A stretch of 64,000 nt of DNA from an uncultured Nocardioides sp. (GCF_947488025.1 NZ_CANKYS010000008.1:124001-188000), one strand, 5' to 3'; numbered from the stretch's first letter, positions 8,172-19,585 are shown. The notes: generated by a model not told the origin, from the letters alone. A program made the numbers and translations.

Positions 8172-9263
8172 TCAGTCGTCCTCGTCGGCCAGCTCCTCGC
8201 CGTGGGTGCCGGGACGCGGCGCCCACGGGAGCTCCTTGGCCGGGCGGATGACGATGAGCCGGTCGCCGCGGGCGAGCAGCGAGACCACGGGGTCGAAGTA
8301 GCGGTAGACCTTCTCGTCACGCACGACGGCGATGACCTGGTCGGGCAGCCGCTGGGGCTGCTTGCCGACCTCGGCGACCAGCAGGTCGCGCTCGGCGACC
8401 TCGAGGCCCTCGCCATAGGTCATCAGGTCCTCCATGACCGAGCCCAGCATCGGCGACATCGACGACAGCCCGAGGAGCCGGCCGACGGCGTCGGAGGAGG
8501 TGATCACCGAGTTGGCGCCCGACTGCCTCATCAGCGGGACGTTCTCGTGCTCGCGGACCGAGGCCACGATCCAGGCGTCGGGGTTCACCTGCCGCACGGT
8601 CAGCGTGACGAGCACGTTGGAGTCGTCGCGGTCCGTCGTGATGATGACGTGGGTGGCCTTCTCCACCCCCGCCTGGCGCAGCACGCCGCGACGGGTGGCG
8701 TCACCCGCGATGCCGACGAGCTGGTCGCGGTTGGCCTCCTCCATCGCCACGGCGTCCGGATCGACCACGACGATCGACCCGCGCTCGTAGCCGTTGTTGA
8801 GCAGGGTCTCGATGGCGCTGCGGCCCTTGGTGCCGTAGCCGATCACGACGACGTGCTGGTCCATGTTCCTCTTCCTCCACCGGGCGACCCGGAACATCTC
8901 TCGTCCCTGCGAGGCAAGGACCTCGAGGGTGGTGCCGATCAGCAGGACGAGGAAGGCGATGCGGGCCGGCGTGATGATGAACGCGTTGACCAGGCGGGCC
9001 TGGTCGGTCACCGGGGCGATGTCGCCGTAGCCGGTCGTGCTGAGCGTGACGGTCGTGTAGTAGATCGCGTCGATCCAGCTGATGGTGTCGGTGGGGTCGT
9101 TGCCGTCCGTGTAGCCGTCCCGGTCGAAGTAGACGATCAGGACGGTGCCGACGAGGATCGCGAGGGCGGCCAGCAGTCGCCGGCCGAGCTCCCACCACGG
9201 CGACCGGGTCTGCTCGGGGAGGGAGACCCGTCCCACGCTGGGGTGGACGCTGTCGGCACGCAC
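8172..9263 (-). CDS. Potassium channel with RCK (TrkA-N) domain
   Basis: A 363-residue two-helix ion channel. The membrane part has one helix (LLAALAILVGTVLIVYF), a pore with the selectivity filter TTGYGD in YYTTVTLSTTGYGDIAP, and a second helix (IAFLVLLIGTTLEVLA). A Rossmann RCK domain follows, starting HVVVIGYGTKGRSAIETLL, then a C-terminal regulatory part. It resembles MthK-type K+ channels gated by nucleotide or calcium. The GTG start at 9263 lies two bases after the upstream stop, so coupling to the YihY gene is likely. Confidence 0.9.
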   Translation of the reverse strand: MRADSVHPSVGRVSLPEQTRSPWWELGRRLLAALAILVGTVLIVYFDRDGYTDGNDPTDTISWIDAIYYTTVTLSTTGYGDIAPVTDQARLVNAFIITPARIAFLVLLIGTTLEVLASQGREMFRVARWRKRNMDQHVVVIGYGTKGRSAIETLLNNGYERGSIVVVDPDAVAMEEANRDQLVGIAGDATRRGVLRQAGVEKATHVIITTDRDDSNVLVTLTVRQVNPDAWIVASVREHENVPLMRQSGANSVITSSDAVGRLLGLSSMSPMLGSVMEDLMTYGEGLEVAERDLLVAEVGKQPQRLPDQVIAVVRDEKVYRYFDPVVSLLARGDRLIVIRPAKELPWAPRPGTHGEELADEDD

Positions 9264-9265
9264 GG

Positions 9266-10231
9266 TCAGGAGTCTCGCACGCTGATCCGCTCGCGCAGGC
9301 GCTGCACCAGTTCCAGCCGCGCGCGGGTCGTGCTCTTCTGCGGGAACACGGTGTCGAAGGCGGCGTTGACCGCTGCTCCGATGAGTACGGCGAGCGCGAG
9401 CAGGTAGAGCCACAGCAGCACCGCGATGGGCGCGGCCAGCGGGCCGTAGATCGAGCGCGACTCGGCAGCCGTCACCGTCAGCACCCACCGCAGGGTGTAG
9501 GACCCGGCGATCCAGCAGAAGAGGGCGAAGACGGCGCCGGGCAGGTTGAAGCTCCAGTTGGTCCGCACCGGGACGGACACGTGGTAGAGCGTGGCGAGGA
9601 AGCAGATGCACAGGACGAGCACGACCGGCCAGTAGAGGCTGTTGACGAAGTCGAGCCGCTCCGGCAGGACCCGGTCGACCAGGGTCGGTCCGGCGACGAC
9701 GAGCGGGATGCTCACCGCACCGGTCACCATCGCCAGGACGTAGAGCACGAAGGACAGCGCCCGGGTGGCGACGATCCCCCGGTGACCGCCGAGCCCGTGC
9801 ATGATCGTGATGGTGTCGACGAAGACGTTGAGCGCGCGCGAGCCCGACCAGAGGGCGAGGACGAAGCCGATCGAGATGACGTCGTAGCGACCGCCGTCGA
9901 GCACCTCCTGGAGGGTCGGGGCGATGATCCGGTCCACGGCCCGGTCGGTCAGCGCCTGGCGCGAGATCTCGAGGACGGCGTTGCTCACGTCCTCGACCTG
10001 GGTCGCGGTGAACCGCTCGCTGACGAAGCCCACGGCGCCGGCGAGGGCGAAGATCAGCGGCGGGACCGACAGCACCGCGAAGAACGCCGCCTCGGCGGCG
10101 AGCCCGGTGACGCGGTGGCGCAGGCAGGAGCCGACGGTCGTGACGATGATGCGCCACAGGTGCTCACGCCACCGACGCAGCACCACCTCCGCGCGGCGCG
10201 GGGCAGGGGTGTCCTCGCGCGCCTCGACCAT
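9266..10231 (-). CDS. YihY/BrkB family inner-membrane protein
   Basis: A 321-residue protein with six membrane segments and the family region RHRVTGLAAEAAFFAVLSVPPLIFALAGAVGFVSERF. Further typical blocks are DRAVDRIIAPTLQEVLDGGR and LGGHRGIVATRALSFVLYVLAMVTG. The family was once misnamed ribonuclease BN and no biochemical role is settled. I chose ATG 10231 (MVEAREDTPAP). It overlaps nothing upstream and is followed within two bases by the channel gene. Confidence 0.88.
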   Translation of the reverse strand: MVEAREDTPAPRRAEVVLRRWREHLWRIIVTTVGSCLRHRVTGLAAEAAFFAVLSVPPLIFALAGAVGFVSERFTATQVEDVSNAVLEISRQALTDRAVDRIIAPTLQEVLDGGRYDVISIGFVLALWSGSRALNVFVDTITIMHGLGGHRGIVATRALSFVLYVLAMVTGAVSIPLVVAGPTLVDRVLPERLDFVNSLYWPVVLVLCICFLATLYHVSVPVRTNWSFNLPGAVFALFCWIAGSYTLRWVLTVTAAESRSIYGPLAAPIAVLLWLYLLALAVLIGAAVNAAFDTVFPQKSTTRARLELVQRLRERISVRDS

Positions 10232-10340
10232 GCCGACCACGCTATCGAGGCGGCGTACCGATGGACCGGACCCGCGCGGCGGTTCGACCGACGACGTGGC
10301 CCTCGTCACGCGGCCCCGGCGCGAGCCCTACGGTGGGCCC

Positions 10341-11993
10341 ATGGACGACAGCACCACCTTCGACGCCCGCACCGCCACCAACCAGGCGCCCGCCCTCGTG
10401 GGGCACAACGTCGTCACCTCGGACCTCGCCCTCACCGAGGCGCTGACCCGCCACGGGTCGGCGGCGTTGGTCGACGAGCTCATCCCGCTCGGTGCCGAGG
10501 CGGGCACGGCGGAGGCGCGCGAGCACGGGATGCTGGCCAACCGCCACCACCCCGAGCTGACGTCGTACGACCGCTGGGGCAACCGCGTCGACGAGGTCGA
10601 GTTCCACCCCTCGTGGCACTGGCTGATGGAGCGGGCGGTCGGCCACGGGCTGCAGGCAGCGCCGTGGGAGCAGCAGGAGGCGGGCGACCCGCACGCCCAC
10701 CTGCGCCGCGCCGCCGGCTTCCTCGCGTGGTCGCAGACCGAGCCGGGGCACGGCTGCCCGATCTCGATGACGTACGCCGCCGTGCCCGCGCTGCGCGCCG
10801 ACGAGGCCATCGCGCGGCAGTGGACGCCGCTGCTGGCGGCACGCTCGTACGAGCCCGGCGTCCGCGGCCGCTCCGCCAAGACCGGCGCGCTGGCCGGCAT
10901 GGGGATGACCGAGAAGCAGGGCGGCTCCGACGTGCGCGCGAACCAGACCCGCGCGACGCCGACGTCGGAGGACGGGTGGTACCGCCTCGACGGGCACAAG
11001 TGGTTCACCTCCGCGCCGATGAACGACGTGTTCCTCGTGCTCGCGCAGGCCGACGGCGGCATGACCTGCTTCGTCGTCCCGCGGGTGCTCGAGGACGGCT
11101 CGCGCAACCGGATCGACGTCGTGCGGCTCAAGGACAAGCTCGGCAACCGGTCCAACGCCTCGAGCGAGCTCGAGCTCAACGGCACGCTTGCCCAGCGCCT
11201 CGGCGACGAGGGCCGCGGTGTGCGGACGATCATCGAGATGGTCGCCGCCACCCGCCTCGACTGCGTCCTCGGGTCGGCCGCCCTGATGCGACACGCGCTC
11301 GCCGAGGCGTCGTGGCACGTCGCGCACCGCTCGGCCTTCGGCGGCCTGCTCGTCGACAAGCCGCTCATGCAGAACGTGGTCGCCGACCTGGCCGTCGAGT
11401 CCGAGGCCGCCACCGCGCTGGCGATGCGGCTCGCAGCGGCCGTCGACCGCCCGGGCGACCCGCACGAGGTGGCGCTGCGCCGGATCGCCCTGCCGCTCGC
11501 GAAGTTCTGGGTGTGCAAGCGCACGCCCGCGATGGTCGCCGAGGCGCTGGAGTGCCTCGGCGGCAACGGCTACGTCGAGGACTCCGGGCTGCCGCTGATG
11601 TTCCGCGAGTCACCGCTCAACTCGATCTGGGAGGGCTCGGGCAACGTCAACGCGCTCGACGTGCTCCGCGCGCTGGGCCGCGAGCCCGAGGTGCTCCAGG
11701 CCTGGATCACCGAGGTCGGTGCCGCCCGCGGGGCGGACAGCCGCCTCGACCGGGCGGTCGACGACACCCTCGCGCTCCTCGGTGAGGGGGCCGGTCTCGA
11801 AGCCGGAGCGCGGCGGCTCGCCGGCCGGATGGCCGCGTGCCTGCAGGGCTCTCTGCTCGTGCGGTACGCACCGCCCGAGGTGGCCGACGCCTTCTGCGGC
11901 AGCCGGTTCGGGACGTCGTACGGCGGCACGTTCGGCATGCTCGACAGCGGGTCACTGCGCGAGGTCGTGGACCGGGCCACGCCGCAGCCCTGA
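10341..11993 (+). CDS. AidB-like acyl-CoA dehydrogenase
   Basis: A 550-residue FAD flavoprotein of the AidB branch of acyl-CoA dehydrogenases, associated in E. coli with the adaptive response to alkylation. Visible motifs are GMGMTEKQGGSDVRANQTRA, YRLDGHKWFTSAPMNDVFLVLAQ, GVRTIIEMVAATRLDCVLGSA and ECLGGNGYVEDSGLPLMFRESPLNSIWEGSGNVNALDVLRAL, all diagnostic of the branch. The length matches AidB (about 540). It faces away from the YihY gene across a 110-base gap. A separate alkylation repair gene occurs at 25.5 kb but no shared control is visible. Confidence 0.92.
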   Translation: MDDSTTFDARTATNQAPALVGHNVVTSDLALTEALTRHGSAALVDELIPLGAEAGTAEAREHGMLANRHHPELTSYDRWGNRVDEVEFHPSWHWLMERAVGHGLQAAPWEQQEAGDPHAHLRRAAGFLAWSQTEPGHGCPISMTYAAVPALRADEAIARQWTPLLAARSYEPGVRGRSAKTGALAGMGMTEKQGGSDVRANQTRATPTSEDGWYRLDGHKWFTSAPMNDVFLVLAQADGGMTCFVVPRVLEDGSRNRIDVVRLKDKLGNRSNASSELELNGTLAQRLGDEGRGVRTIIEMVAATRLDCVLGSAALMRHALAEASWHVAHRSAFGGLLVDKPLMQNVVADLAVESEAATALAMRLAAAVDRPGDPHEVALRRIALPLAKFWVCKRTPAMVAEALECLGGNGYVEDSGLPLMFRESPLNSIWEGSGNVNALDVLRALGREPEVLQAWITEVGAARGADSRLDRAVDDTLALLGEGAGLEAGARRLAGRMAACLQGSLLVRYAPPEVADAFCGSRFGTSYGGTFGMLDSGSLREVVDRATPQP

Positions 11994-12088
11994 CCGCGTC
12001 GCGCACGAGGTCGTCAGGACACACCTGACCGATCGGCCACCCGCACGGCCCCGCACGACATAGCGTGGCCGGATCGAGAGGAGTCGTG

Positions 12089-12388
12089 ATGTCAGGCAAG
12101 GGCAGCACGTTGTTCACCGTCGGCACCCTGCTGCGGCACGCACAGGACGCCGGCGCGCCCGTACGCCTGCTGGTGCAGGGCACCTGGCTGGACGGCCGGA
12201 TCGTCGGCGCCGACGGCCTCGGGGTGGTGCTCGACGACGGCAACGCCCAGCAGGTGCTGGTCCGCCTCGACGCGATCGTCGCGGTCAGCTTCTCGCGGGC
12301 CGACATCGACGAGCCCGACGACCGGGCGGCTCGGTCCCACGGACGTCGGCGGCGCGACCCGATCGAGGCAGGCCCGGTCGGCGGCTGA
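12089..12388 (+). CDS. Small Sm-like-fold protein, first tandem copy
   Basis: A 99-residue protein preceded by GAGAGGAG. Its middle, LLVQGTWLDGRIVGADGLGVVLDDG followed by QQVLVRLDAIVAVSF, alternates short beta strands in a pattern like Sm/LSm or Hfq barrels, where a strand-G-strand is followed by a loop and a final VRLDAI strand. The tail HGRRRRDPIEAGPV is basic. The next gene is a paralogue with the same order of segments. I do not recognise a named family. RNA binding is an inference from the fold guess only. Confidence 0.6.
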   Translation: MSGKGSTLFTVGTLLRHAQDAGAPVRLLVQGTWLDGRIVGADGLGVVLDDGNAQQVLVRLDAIVAVSFSRADIDEPDDRAARSHGRRRRDPIEAGPVGG

Positions 12389-12556
12389 CCGGTCGGGCTG
12401 ACTGGTCCACACCACCCGGCGCCCTGTCCCGCACGCTCGTCGCAGGTTCGTCGAAGTCCTCGGCCACGCTCGTCCCACCACCGGTCCGGCGAGCGACCCG
12501 CGACCTAGGTTCGCCGCACCCACATCGCGTGGGGATTCCTGGTGGGGAGGTGGGGG

Positions 12557-12896
12557 ATGACCAAGCTCTCGAGCACGATGCTCAGCGTGGGGACGCTGCT
12601 CCGGCGGGCCGAGGACACGGGCGCCGAGGTCAGTGTCCTGGTCGCGGGCAGCTGGCTGCAGGGACGCGTGATCGGCTGCGACGGCCTCGGTGCGGTGCTC
12701 GACGACGGCGACGGGCAGGCCCTGGTCCGGCTCGACGCCGTCACGGCGGTGCGGTTCGACCGCACCCGGATCGAGCACGCCGACGGCGCCGACGCCCGTT
12801 CGCACGGTGGCAGCGAGCGCGGGCCGATCGAGGCGGGCCCGGTGACGGTGCCACGCCCCGCGCGGGGTGAGCACCCCATCCGCATGCTGCAGGGCC

Positions 12897-12916
<20 letters not shown>
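12557..12916 (+). CDS. Small Sm-like-fold protein, second tandem copy
   Basis: A 119-residue paralogue of the preceding gene: SVGTLLRRAEDTGAEVSVLV against TVGTLLRHAQDAGAPVRLLV, and GRVIGCDGLGAVLDDGDGQ against GRIVGADGLGVVLDDGNAQ. It repeats the tail PIEAGPV and adds about 20 residues. Shared blocks run the whole length, showing an old duplication. The ribosome site GGGGAGGTGGGGG is strong. The last 20 bases overlap the 3' end of convergent pgm. Function unknown. Confidence 0.6.
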
Positions 12917-14540
<1,624 letters not shown>

Positions 14541-14591
14541 GGGCCCATCTTGGCGGGTCGGACAACTCCCGTCGAGAAACCTGCCCGGCGC

Positions 14592-14618
14592 TGTCGATCC
14601 GTGTCGGGCTGATCCGTC
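14592..14618 (+). promoter_or_regulatory. ECF42-type promoter of the first DGPF module
   Basis: TGTCGA at 14592-14597 and CGTC at 14615-14618 are separated by exactly 17 bases, 53 bases before the first DGPF start. This matches the -35 TGTCGA and -10 CGA/TC signature that I recall for ECF42 sigma factors. The same spacing recurs before the second module at 45599-45625. Confidence 0.75.
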
Positions 14619-14670
14619 AGAGTGGTGAGGCCGCAGTCCCGCGGCCCGCGACCTGAAGGAGCCACCGGCG

Positions 14671-15021
14671 ATGAGCCGCTACCTGATCCTGCTGCCCGCA
14701 CCCGAGGCCGACTGGGCCGACCTGCCGCCCGAGGAGCACGAGAAGGGACACCGCTCCCACCAGCAGTTCCAGCGCGACCTGGCGGACAAGGGGCACACCC
14801 TCGTCACCGTCAGCCCGCTCGAGCCCTCCGCGCAGGCCACGTCCATGCGGCCCGACGGCTCCGGTGGCGCACTGGTCACCGACGGACCGTTCAGCGAGAC
14901 GGCCGAGCAGGTGGTCGGCTTCTACCTCGTCGACTCGGAGGACGGTGCGGCGCTGCGGGCCGCGTGCGAGCGGTTCGCCTCGCGCGGTGAGCACCTCGAG
15001 CTCCGCCGACTGGCGGAGTGA
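14671..15021 (+). CDS. DGPF/YCII family protein, copy A
   Basis: A 116-residue protein of the YCII-related fold, with the name-giving motif as VTDGPFSETAEQVVGFYLVD. It opens MSRYLILLPAPEADWADLPPEEHEKGH. The enzymatic activity of the family is unproven. Genes of this type are the hallmark neighbours and targets of ECF42 sigma factors. It is the first gene of a four-gene operon and carries the promoter described at 14592. ATG 14671 follows AAGGAG. Confidence 0.9.
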   Translation: MSRYLILLPAPEADWADLPPEEHEKGHRSHQQFQRDLADKGHTLVTVSPLEPSAQATSMRPDGSGGALVTDGPFSETAEQVVGFYLVDSEDGAALRAACERFASRGEHLELRRLAE

Positions 15022-15031
15022 GGAGCACGAG

Positions 15032-15391
15032 ATGACCGAGTACGTCGTCCTGCTGATGGGGGACGCCGAGCGCTGGTGGGACCTGCCCGAGGAGGAGCGA
15101 AGGGCCGGCTACGCGGCGCACGAGGAGTTCTCGGCCCGGCTGGTGGAGCACGGGCACCGCATCACCGGCGGCGCCGAGCTGCACCGCGCGTCCGAGGCGA
15201 GGACCATCGCGCCCCGCGCCACCGAGGTCACCGACGGCCCGTGGGCAGAGACCCACGAGCAGGTGGGTGGGTTCTACCTCGTCGAGACCGACGACCTCGA
15301 CGACCTGATGGAGTGCTGCCTGTTGCTGGCAGCGACCGGCGACGCCGTCGAGGTGCGGCGCTGCGTGAGCGAGAAGGAGCGTGCGTCATGA
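15032..15391 (+). CDS. DGPF/YCII family protein, copy B
   Basis: A 119-residue paralogue with VTDGPWAETHEQVGGFYLVE, where DGPF has become DGPW. It starts MTEYVVLLMGDAERWWDLPEEER, ten bases after the stop of copy A with GAGGAGCACGAG upstream. Its stop overlaps the next start (ATGA). Three different DGPF variants in a row suggest that the products form a mixed assembly, but that is inference. Confidence 0.9.
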   Translation: MTEYVVLLMGDAERWWDLPEEERRAGYAAHEEFSARLVEHGHRITGGAELHRASEARTIAPRATEVTDGPWAETHEQVGGFYLVETDDLDDLMECCLLLAATGDAVEVRRCVSEKERAS

Positions 15392-15744
15392 AGTACCTCG
15401 TGCTGCTGATCGGCGACGGCGCGGAGAAGCCGTGGCCCGAGCAGACGGAGACGGAGCAGATGGCGGCGATGGCAAAGTTCGGGGCGTTCGACGCGGCCTG
15501 CCGCGAGCGCGAGGGCGTCGAGCTGCTGGCCGGCGAGGCGTTGAGCGGACCGGGCGACGCCACGGTGATGCGCACGTCGGGCGAGGGCCGGGTGGCTCTG
15601 ACCGACGGTCCCTACGCCGAGGTCATCGAGGGGATGGGCGGCTTCTACCTGCTCGAGGCGCCCGACCTCGACGTCGTCGTGGAGCTGCTGAGGCTGCTGC
15701 CGCCGTACGACATCCAGATCCACCCGACTGTGGACATGTCCTGA
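15388..15744 (+). CDS. DGPF/YCII family protein, copy C
   Basis: A 118-residue third copy with LTDGPYAEVIEGMGGFYLLEAPDLD. It opens MKYLVLLIGDGAEKPWPEQTETEQM. The ATG overlaps the previous stop by four bases, and the sigma factor gene starts two bases after its own stop, so all four genes form one tightly coupled unit. Confidence 0.9.
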   Translation: MKYLVLLIGDGAEKPWPEQTETEQMAAMAKFGAFDAACREREGVELLAGEALSGPGDATVMRTSGEGRVALTDGPYAEVIEGMGGFYLLEAPDLDVVVELLRLLPPYDIQIHPTVDMS

Positions 15745-15746
15745 CC

Positions 15747-16985
15747 GTGGTGACGGCCGAGGCCGCGCTCGAGCAGGTGGTGCGACAGGAGTGGGGCCGC
15801 CTGGTGGCCCTGCTCCTGTCGCAGTTCCGTCGCCTCGACCTCGTCGAGGACGCGCTGGGCGACGCGGTCGAGGCCGCCAGCCGGACGTGGCCCGTGGACG
15901 GCACCCCTGACAACCCGGCCGGTTGGCTGATGACCGCCGCCAAGCGGCGGGTGCTCGACCGGCTCCGCACCGAGGAGGTGGCCCGGCGCAAGGAGCCGCT
16001 CCTGCTCATCGACGCCGCGCAGCACCAGGAGGTAGCCCGCACCATGGCCGACGCCGGCAGCCTGGTCGAGGACGACGTGCTGCGGCTGGTGCTGATGTGC
16101 GCCCACCCAGCCCTCGCGCCGGAGTCGGCCAGCGCCCTGTCGCTGCGGCTGGTGCTCGGCGTGCCGACGGCCGACATCGCCCGGCTCTTCCTCGTCCCCG
16201 AGCCGACGATGGCCGCCCGGATCACCCGCGCGAAGAAGCGCATCGTCGGAGCCGGCATCCCCTTCACCGTGCCCGACGCCGGCGTGCTTCCCGAACGGCT
16301 CGAGACGGTGGCGCAGACCGCCTACCTCGCCTTCACCGCGGGCTACGCCCCCGGCACGGGCCCCGACCTGCTGCGCGCCGACCAGGCCGGGGAGGCCATC
16401 CGGTTGGTGCGCGTCGTGCTCGGCCTGCGTCCGGACGAGCCGGCGCTGGTCGCCCTGCTCGCGCTGATGCTGCTGCAGCACTCGCGGCGCGACGCCCGGG
16501 CGGGCGGCGGGCATCTCGTGCTCCTCGCCGACCAGGACCGCACCCGGTGGCACCACGACGAGGTCGCCGAGGCGACGCGCCTGCTCGCCCGGCCCGAGCT
16601 CACCGGTCCGCTGACCCCGCTCGCGGCGTCGTACGTCCTCCAGGCGCGGATCGCCGCCGAGCACGCCACGGCACCGTCGGCGGAGGACACGCGCTGGGAC
16701 CGCATCGTGGGGTTGTACGACGTCCTGCTGCAGGTGGTGCCCACGCCGTCGGCCCGACTCGCGCGCGCGGTGGCCGTGGCCGAGCAGCACGGACCGGCCG
16801 CCGGCCTCGACGCGCTCGAGGGGCTGGACGTGCCCGAGAGCCACCGGCCCGCGGCAGTGCGCGCCGAGCTGCTGTCGCGCGCGGGAGACCTCGACGCCGC
16901 GCGGGCGGCGTACGACCAGGCCATCGCGGCGTGCCGCAACGAGGTCGAGAAGGCGTTCCTCGTCGCCCGGCGCGACGCGCTCTAG
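15747..16985 (+). CDS. ECF sigma factor with C-terminal TPR-like extension (ECF42 type)
   Basis: A 412-residue sigma factor. The region-2 segment [30 protein letters not shown] is followed by [25 protein letters not shown]. The sigma-4 helix-turn-helix lies around [36 protein letters not shown]. The remaining roughly 220 residues ([11 protein letters not shown] onward) are the helical, TPR-like tail that marks ECF42. No anti-sigma factor is nearby, as is usual for this group, where the tail is thought to control activity. GTG 15747 is two bases past the previous stop. The gene ends tail-to-tail with glgC, overlapping by four bases. Confidence 0.9.
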   Translation: MVTAEAALEQVVRQEWGRLVALLLSQFRRLDLVEDALGDAVEAASRTWPVDGTPDNPAGWLMTAAKRRVLDRLRTEEVARRKEPLLLIDAAQHQEVARTMADAGSLVEDDVLRLVLMCAHPALAPESASALSLRLVLGVPTADIARLFLVPEPTMAARITRAKKRIVGAGIPFTVPDAGVLPERLETVAQTAYLAFTAGYAPGTGPDLLRADQAGEAIRLVRVVLGLRPDEPALVALLALMLLQHSRRDARAGGGHLVLLADQDRTRWHHDEVAEATRLLARPELTGPLTPLAASYVLQARIAAEHATAPSAEDTRWDRIVGLYDVLLQVVPTPSARLARAVAVAEQHGPAAGLDALEGLDVPESHRPAAVRAELLSRAGDLDAARAAYDQAIAACRNEVEKAFLVARRDAL

Positions 16986-18235
16986 CCCTCCGGGACCGGC
17001 TGCTGCTTGGCGAGGACGGTCAGGCCGTCGTCGACGACGAACCCCCGCGCGCGATCGGCCTCGTGGTCCACGCCGATCTGCACGCCGGGAGGGACGACGA
17101 CGCCCTTGTCGATGATCGCGTTGCGCACGACCGCGCCCTCGCCGATGCGGACCCCGTCCATGAGCACCGAGTCGGACACCTCGGCGCCGTCCTTGACCCA
17201 CACCGCCGGCGAGAGCACCGACTGGTTGACGGTGCCGCCGCTCACCACGACGCCGGGCGAGAGGATGGAGTTGAAGGTCGAGACCTTCGCCCCGCTCGCA
17301 CCCTCCACCAGCTTGGCCGGCGGGTGCGGGCCGTAGCTGGTGTAGATCGGCCACGCGTTGTTGTAGAGGTTGAAGACCGGCAGCGGCGAGACCAGGTCGA
17401 GGTGGGCGTCGTAGTAGGAGCGCATCGTCCCGACGTCGCGCCAGTAGCCGCGGTCGCGGTCGGTCGCGCCGGGCACCTCGTTGTCCTTGTAGTCGTAGAC
17501 CGCCGACTCCGACTTGTCGACGAACCACGGCACGATGTCGCCACCCATGTCGTGCTTGGACTGCTCGCGCTCGGCGTCGCGGGTGACGGCGTCGCGCAGG
17601 GCGTCGGCGTCGAAGACGTAGTTGCCCATGCTGGCCAGCACCTCACCGGGCGAATCGGGCAGGCCCACCGGGTCGGTCGGCTTCTCGAGGAACGCGCGGA
17701 TCTTCTGCGGGTTGCCGGGGTCCACGTCGATGACGCCGAACTGGTCGGCCAGGCCGATCGGCTGCCGGATCGCGGCGACGGTGCACCCGGCGCCGGACTC
17801 GACGTGGTCGGCCACCATCTGCGAGAAGTCCATCCGGTAGACGTGGTCGGCGCCCACCACCACGACGATGTCGGGCTGCTCGTCGGTGAGCAGGTTGAGC
17901 GACTGGAAGATCGCGTCGGCGCTGCCGAGGTACCACCGCTTCCCGACGCGCTGCTGCGCCGGCACCGGGGTGACGTAGTTGCCCAGCAGCTGCGACATGC
18001 GCCAGGTCGTGGTGACGTGGCGGTCCAGGCTGTGCGACTTGTACTGCGTCAGCACGACGACCTTGAGGTAGCCGGAGTTGACGACGTTGGACAGCGCGAA
18101 GTCGATCAGGCGGTAGATCCCGCCGAACGGCACCGCTGGCTTGGCGCGGTCGGCCGTCAACGGCATCAGGCGCTTGCCCTCACCACCGGCCAGGACGACG
18201 GCGAGCACCTTCTTGCGCGGGGGCGTGTTGGGCAT
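16982..18235 (-). CDS. glgC: Glucose-1-phosphate adenylyltransferase
   Basis: Makes ADP-glucose, the committed step of glycogen and of some trehalose or glucan synthesis in actinobacteria. It is 417 residues. The N-terminal nucleotidyl motif is [30 protein letters not shown], then [19 protein letters not shown] (metal Asp), [27 protein letters not shown] (sugar-binding) and a C-terminal left-handed beta helix with hexapeptides ([32 protein letters not shown]). It is divergent from glgA across a 73-base region that must hold both promoters. Confidence 0.96.
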   Translation of the reverse strand: MPNTPPRKKVLAVVLAGGEGKRLMPLTADRAKPAVPFGGIYRLIDFALSNVVNSGYLKVVVLTQYKSHSLDRHVTTTWRMSQLLGNYVTPVPAQQRVGKRWYLGSADAIFQSLNLLTDEQPDIVVVVGADHVYRMDFSQMVADHVESGAGCTVAAIRQPIGLADQFGVIDVDPGNPQKIRAFLEKPTDPVGLPDSPGEVLASMGNYVFDADALRDAVTRDAEREQSKHDMGGDIVPWFVDKSESAVYDYKDNEVPGATDRDRGYWRDVGTMRSYYDAHLDLVSPLPVFNLYNNAWPIYTSYGPHPPAKLVEGASGAKVSTFNSILSPGVVVSGGTVNQSVLSPAVWVKDGAEVSDSVLMDGVRIGEGAVVRNAIIDKGVVVPPGVQIGVDHEADRARGFVVDDGLTVLAKQQPVPEG

Positions 18236-18308
18236 GCGACGAAACTAGCCGTCCGCGGGGGCGCGGTCGACCTCCCTGGGGACCGCGTCTTGCGACTAGG
18301 TTCGCTCC

Positions 18309-19496
18309 ATGCGCATCGACGTCCTCAGCAAGGAGTACCCACCGGAGGTCTACGGGGGGGCCGGCGTGCACGTCGCCGAGCTCGTCCGGGCGCTCCGCGT
18401 GCAGCCCGACGTCGACGCGCGCGTGCGCTGCTTCGGGGCCCCGCGCTCCGAGCCCGGCACGACGGCGTACGCCGAGCCGGAGTCGCTCGTCGGCGCCAAC
18501 GCGGCGATCCGCACGCTGGGCGTCGACCTCGCGATGGTCGACGACTGCGACGGCGCCGACCTGGTCCACTCCCACACCTGGTACGCCAACATGGCCGGCC
18601 ACCTCGCCGGGCTGATGCACGGCATCCCGCACGTCGTCAGTGCCCACTCGCTCGAGCCGATGCGGCCCTGGAAGGCCGAGCAGCTCGGCGGCGGCTACGC
18701 CCTGTCGAGCTGGGCGGAGCGCACGGCGTACGAGGGCGCGTCGGGCATCGTCGCGGTCAGCGCCGCGATGCGCGACGACGTGCTGCGCAGCTATCCGTCC
18801 GTCGACCCCGCGCGGGTGCACGTGGTGCACAACGGCATCGACACCACGGAGTGGTCGCCGGTGGCGGACCCCGACCGGGTCCGCGAGCTCGGTGTCGACC
18901 CTGACCGGCCGAGCGTCATCTTCGTCGGCCGGATCACCCGCCAGAAGGGGCTGCCGCTGTTCCTGCGCGCCGCCGCCGCCCTGCCGCCCGACGTCCAGCT
19001 CGTGCTGTGCGCGGGGGCGCCCGACACCCCGGAGATCGAGGCCGAGGTGCGCGGCCTCGTCGAGGACCTCGCGGCCACCCGGTCCGGTGTCGTGTGGATC
19101 GCCGAGATGCTGCCGCGCCCCGACGTCGTCGCCCTGCTGACCGCCGCCACCGTCTTCGCCTGCCCGTCGATCTACGAGCCGCTCGGCATCGTCAACCTCG
19201 AGGCGATGGCCTGCGAGACCGCGGTCGTCGCGACCGCCACCGGCGGCATCCCCGAGGTCGTCGTCCACGGCGAGACCGGCTGGCTGGTCCCGATCGAGCA
19301 GGCCACCGACGGCACCGGCACGCCCCTCGACCCGGAGCGCTACGTGGCCGACCTCGCGGCCGCGCTGACCGACGCGGTCAGCGACCCCGACCGTGCCCGC
19401 GCCTACGGTGTCGCCGGCCGCCGCCGCGCCGAGGAGTCCTTCAGCTGGGGCTCGATCGCCACCCGCACGCTCGACCTCTACCGCTCGCTGACGTAG
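18309..19496 (+). CDS. glgA: Glycogen synthase, Corynebacterium type (GT4)
   Basis: A 395-residue GT-B fold glycosyltransferase that pairs with glgC. It opens MRIDVLSKEYPPEVYGGAGVHVAEL, the donor/acceptor start typical of this group. Later blocks are HSHTWYANMAGHLAGLMHGIPHVVSAHSLEPMRPW, SVIFVGRITRQKGLPLFLRAA and YEPLGIVNLEAMACETAVVATATGGIPEVVVHGETGWLV, the E-x7-E nucleotide-sugar motif. It belongs to the GT4 family, shorter than the GT5 GlgA of E. coli. The mycobacterial homologue (GlgM) makes maltose-1-phosphate, so that activity is a real alternative. Confidence 0.93.
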   Translation: MRIDVLSKEYPPEVYGGAGVHVAELVRALRVQPDVDARVRCFGAPRSEPGTTAYAEPESLVGANAAIRTLGVDLAMVDDCDGADLVHSHTWYANMAGHLAGLMHGIPHVVSAHSLEPMRPWKAEQLGGGYALSSWAERTAYEGASGIVAVSAAMRDDVLRSYPSVDPARVHVVHNGIDTTEWSPVADPDRVRELGVDPDRPSVIFVGRITRQKGLPLFLRAAAALPPDVQLVLCAGAPDTPEIEAEVRGLVEDLAATRSGVVWIAEMLPRPDVVALLTAATVFACPSIYEPLGIVNLEAMACETAVVATATGGIPEVVVHGETGWLVPIEQATDGTGTPLDPERYVADLAAALTDAVSDPDRARAYGVAGRRRAEESFSWGSIATRTLDLYRSLT

Positions 19497-19540
19497 ACGG
19501 TCGGACCCGGGCTCGGCGTCCGAACGGGTGCTCCGACGAC

Positions 19541-19585
19541 AGTGCGGTGACTGTGGTCCACGTGGTGGACCAAGGGCACCGCACT
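19541..19585. terminator. Bidirectional double-stem terminator
   Basis: Between the convergent ends of glgA and glyA. The outer 9-base arms AGTGCGGTG (19541-19549) and CACCGCACT (19577-19585) enclose inner 8-base arms TGGTCCAC (19554-19561) and GTGGACCA (19565-19572) with a 3-base loop. Confidence 0.8.

Noticed and set aside
7623-9407. 594-residue plus-strand frame over sulfotransferase and channel genes
   Set aside because: It is the antisense shadow of two well-supported minus-strand genes.
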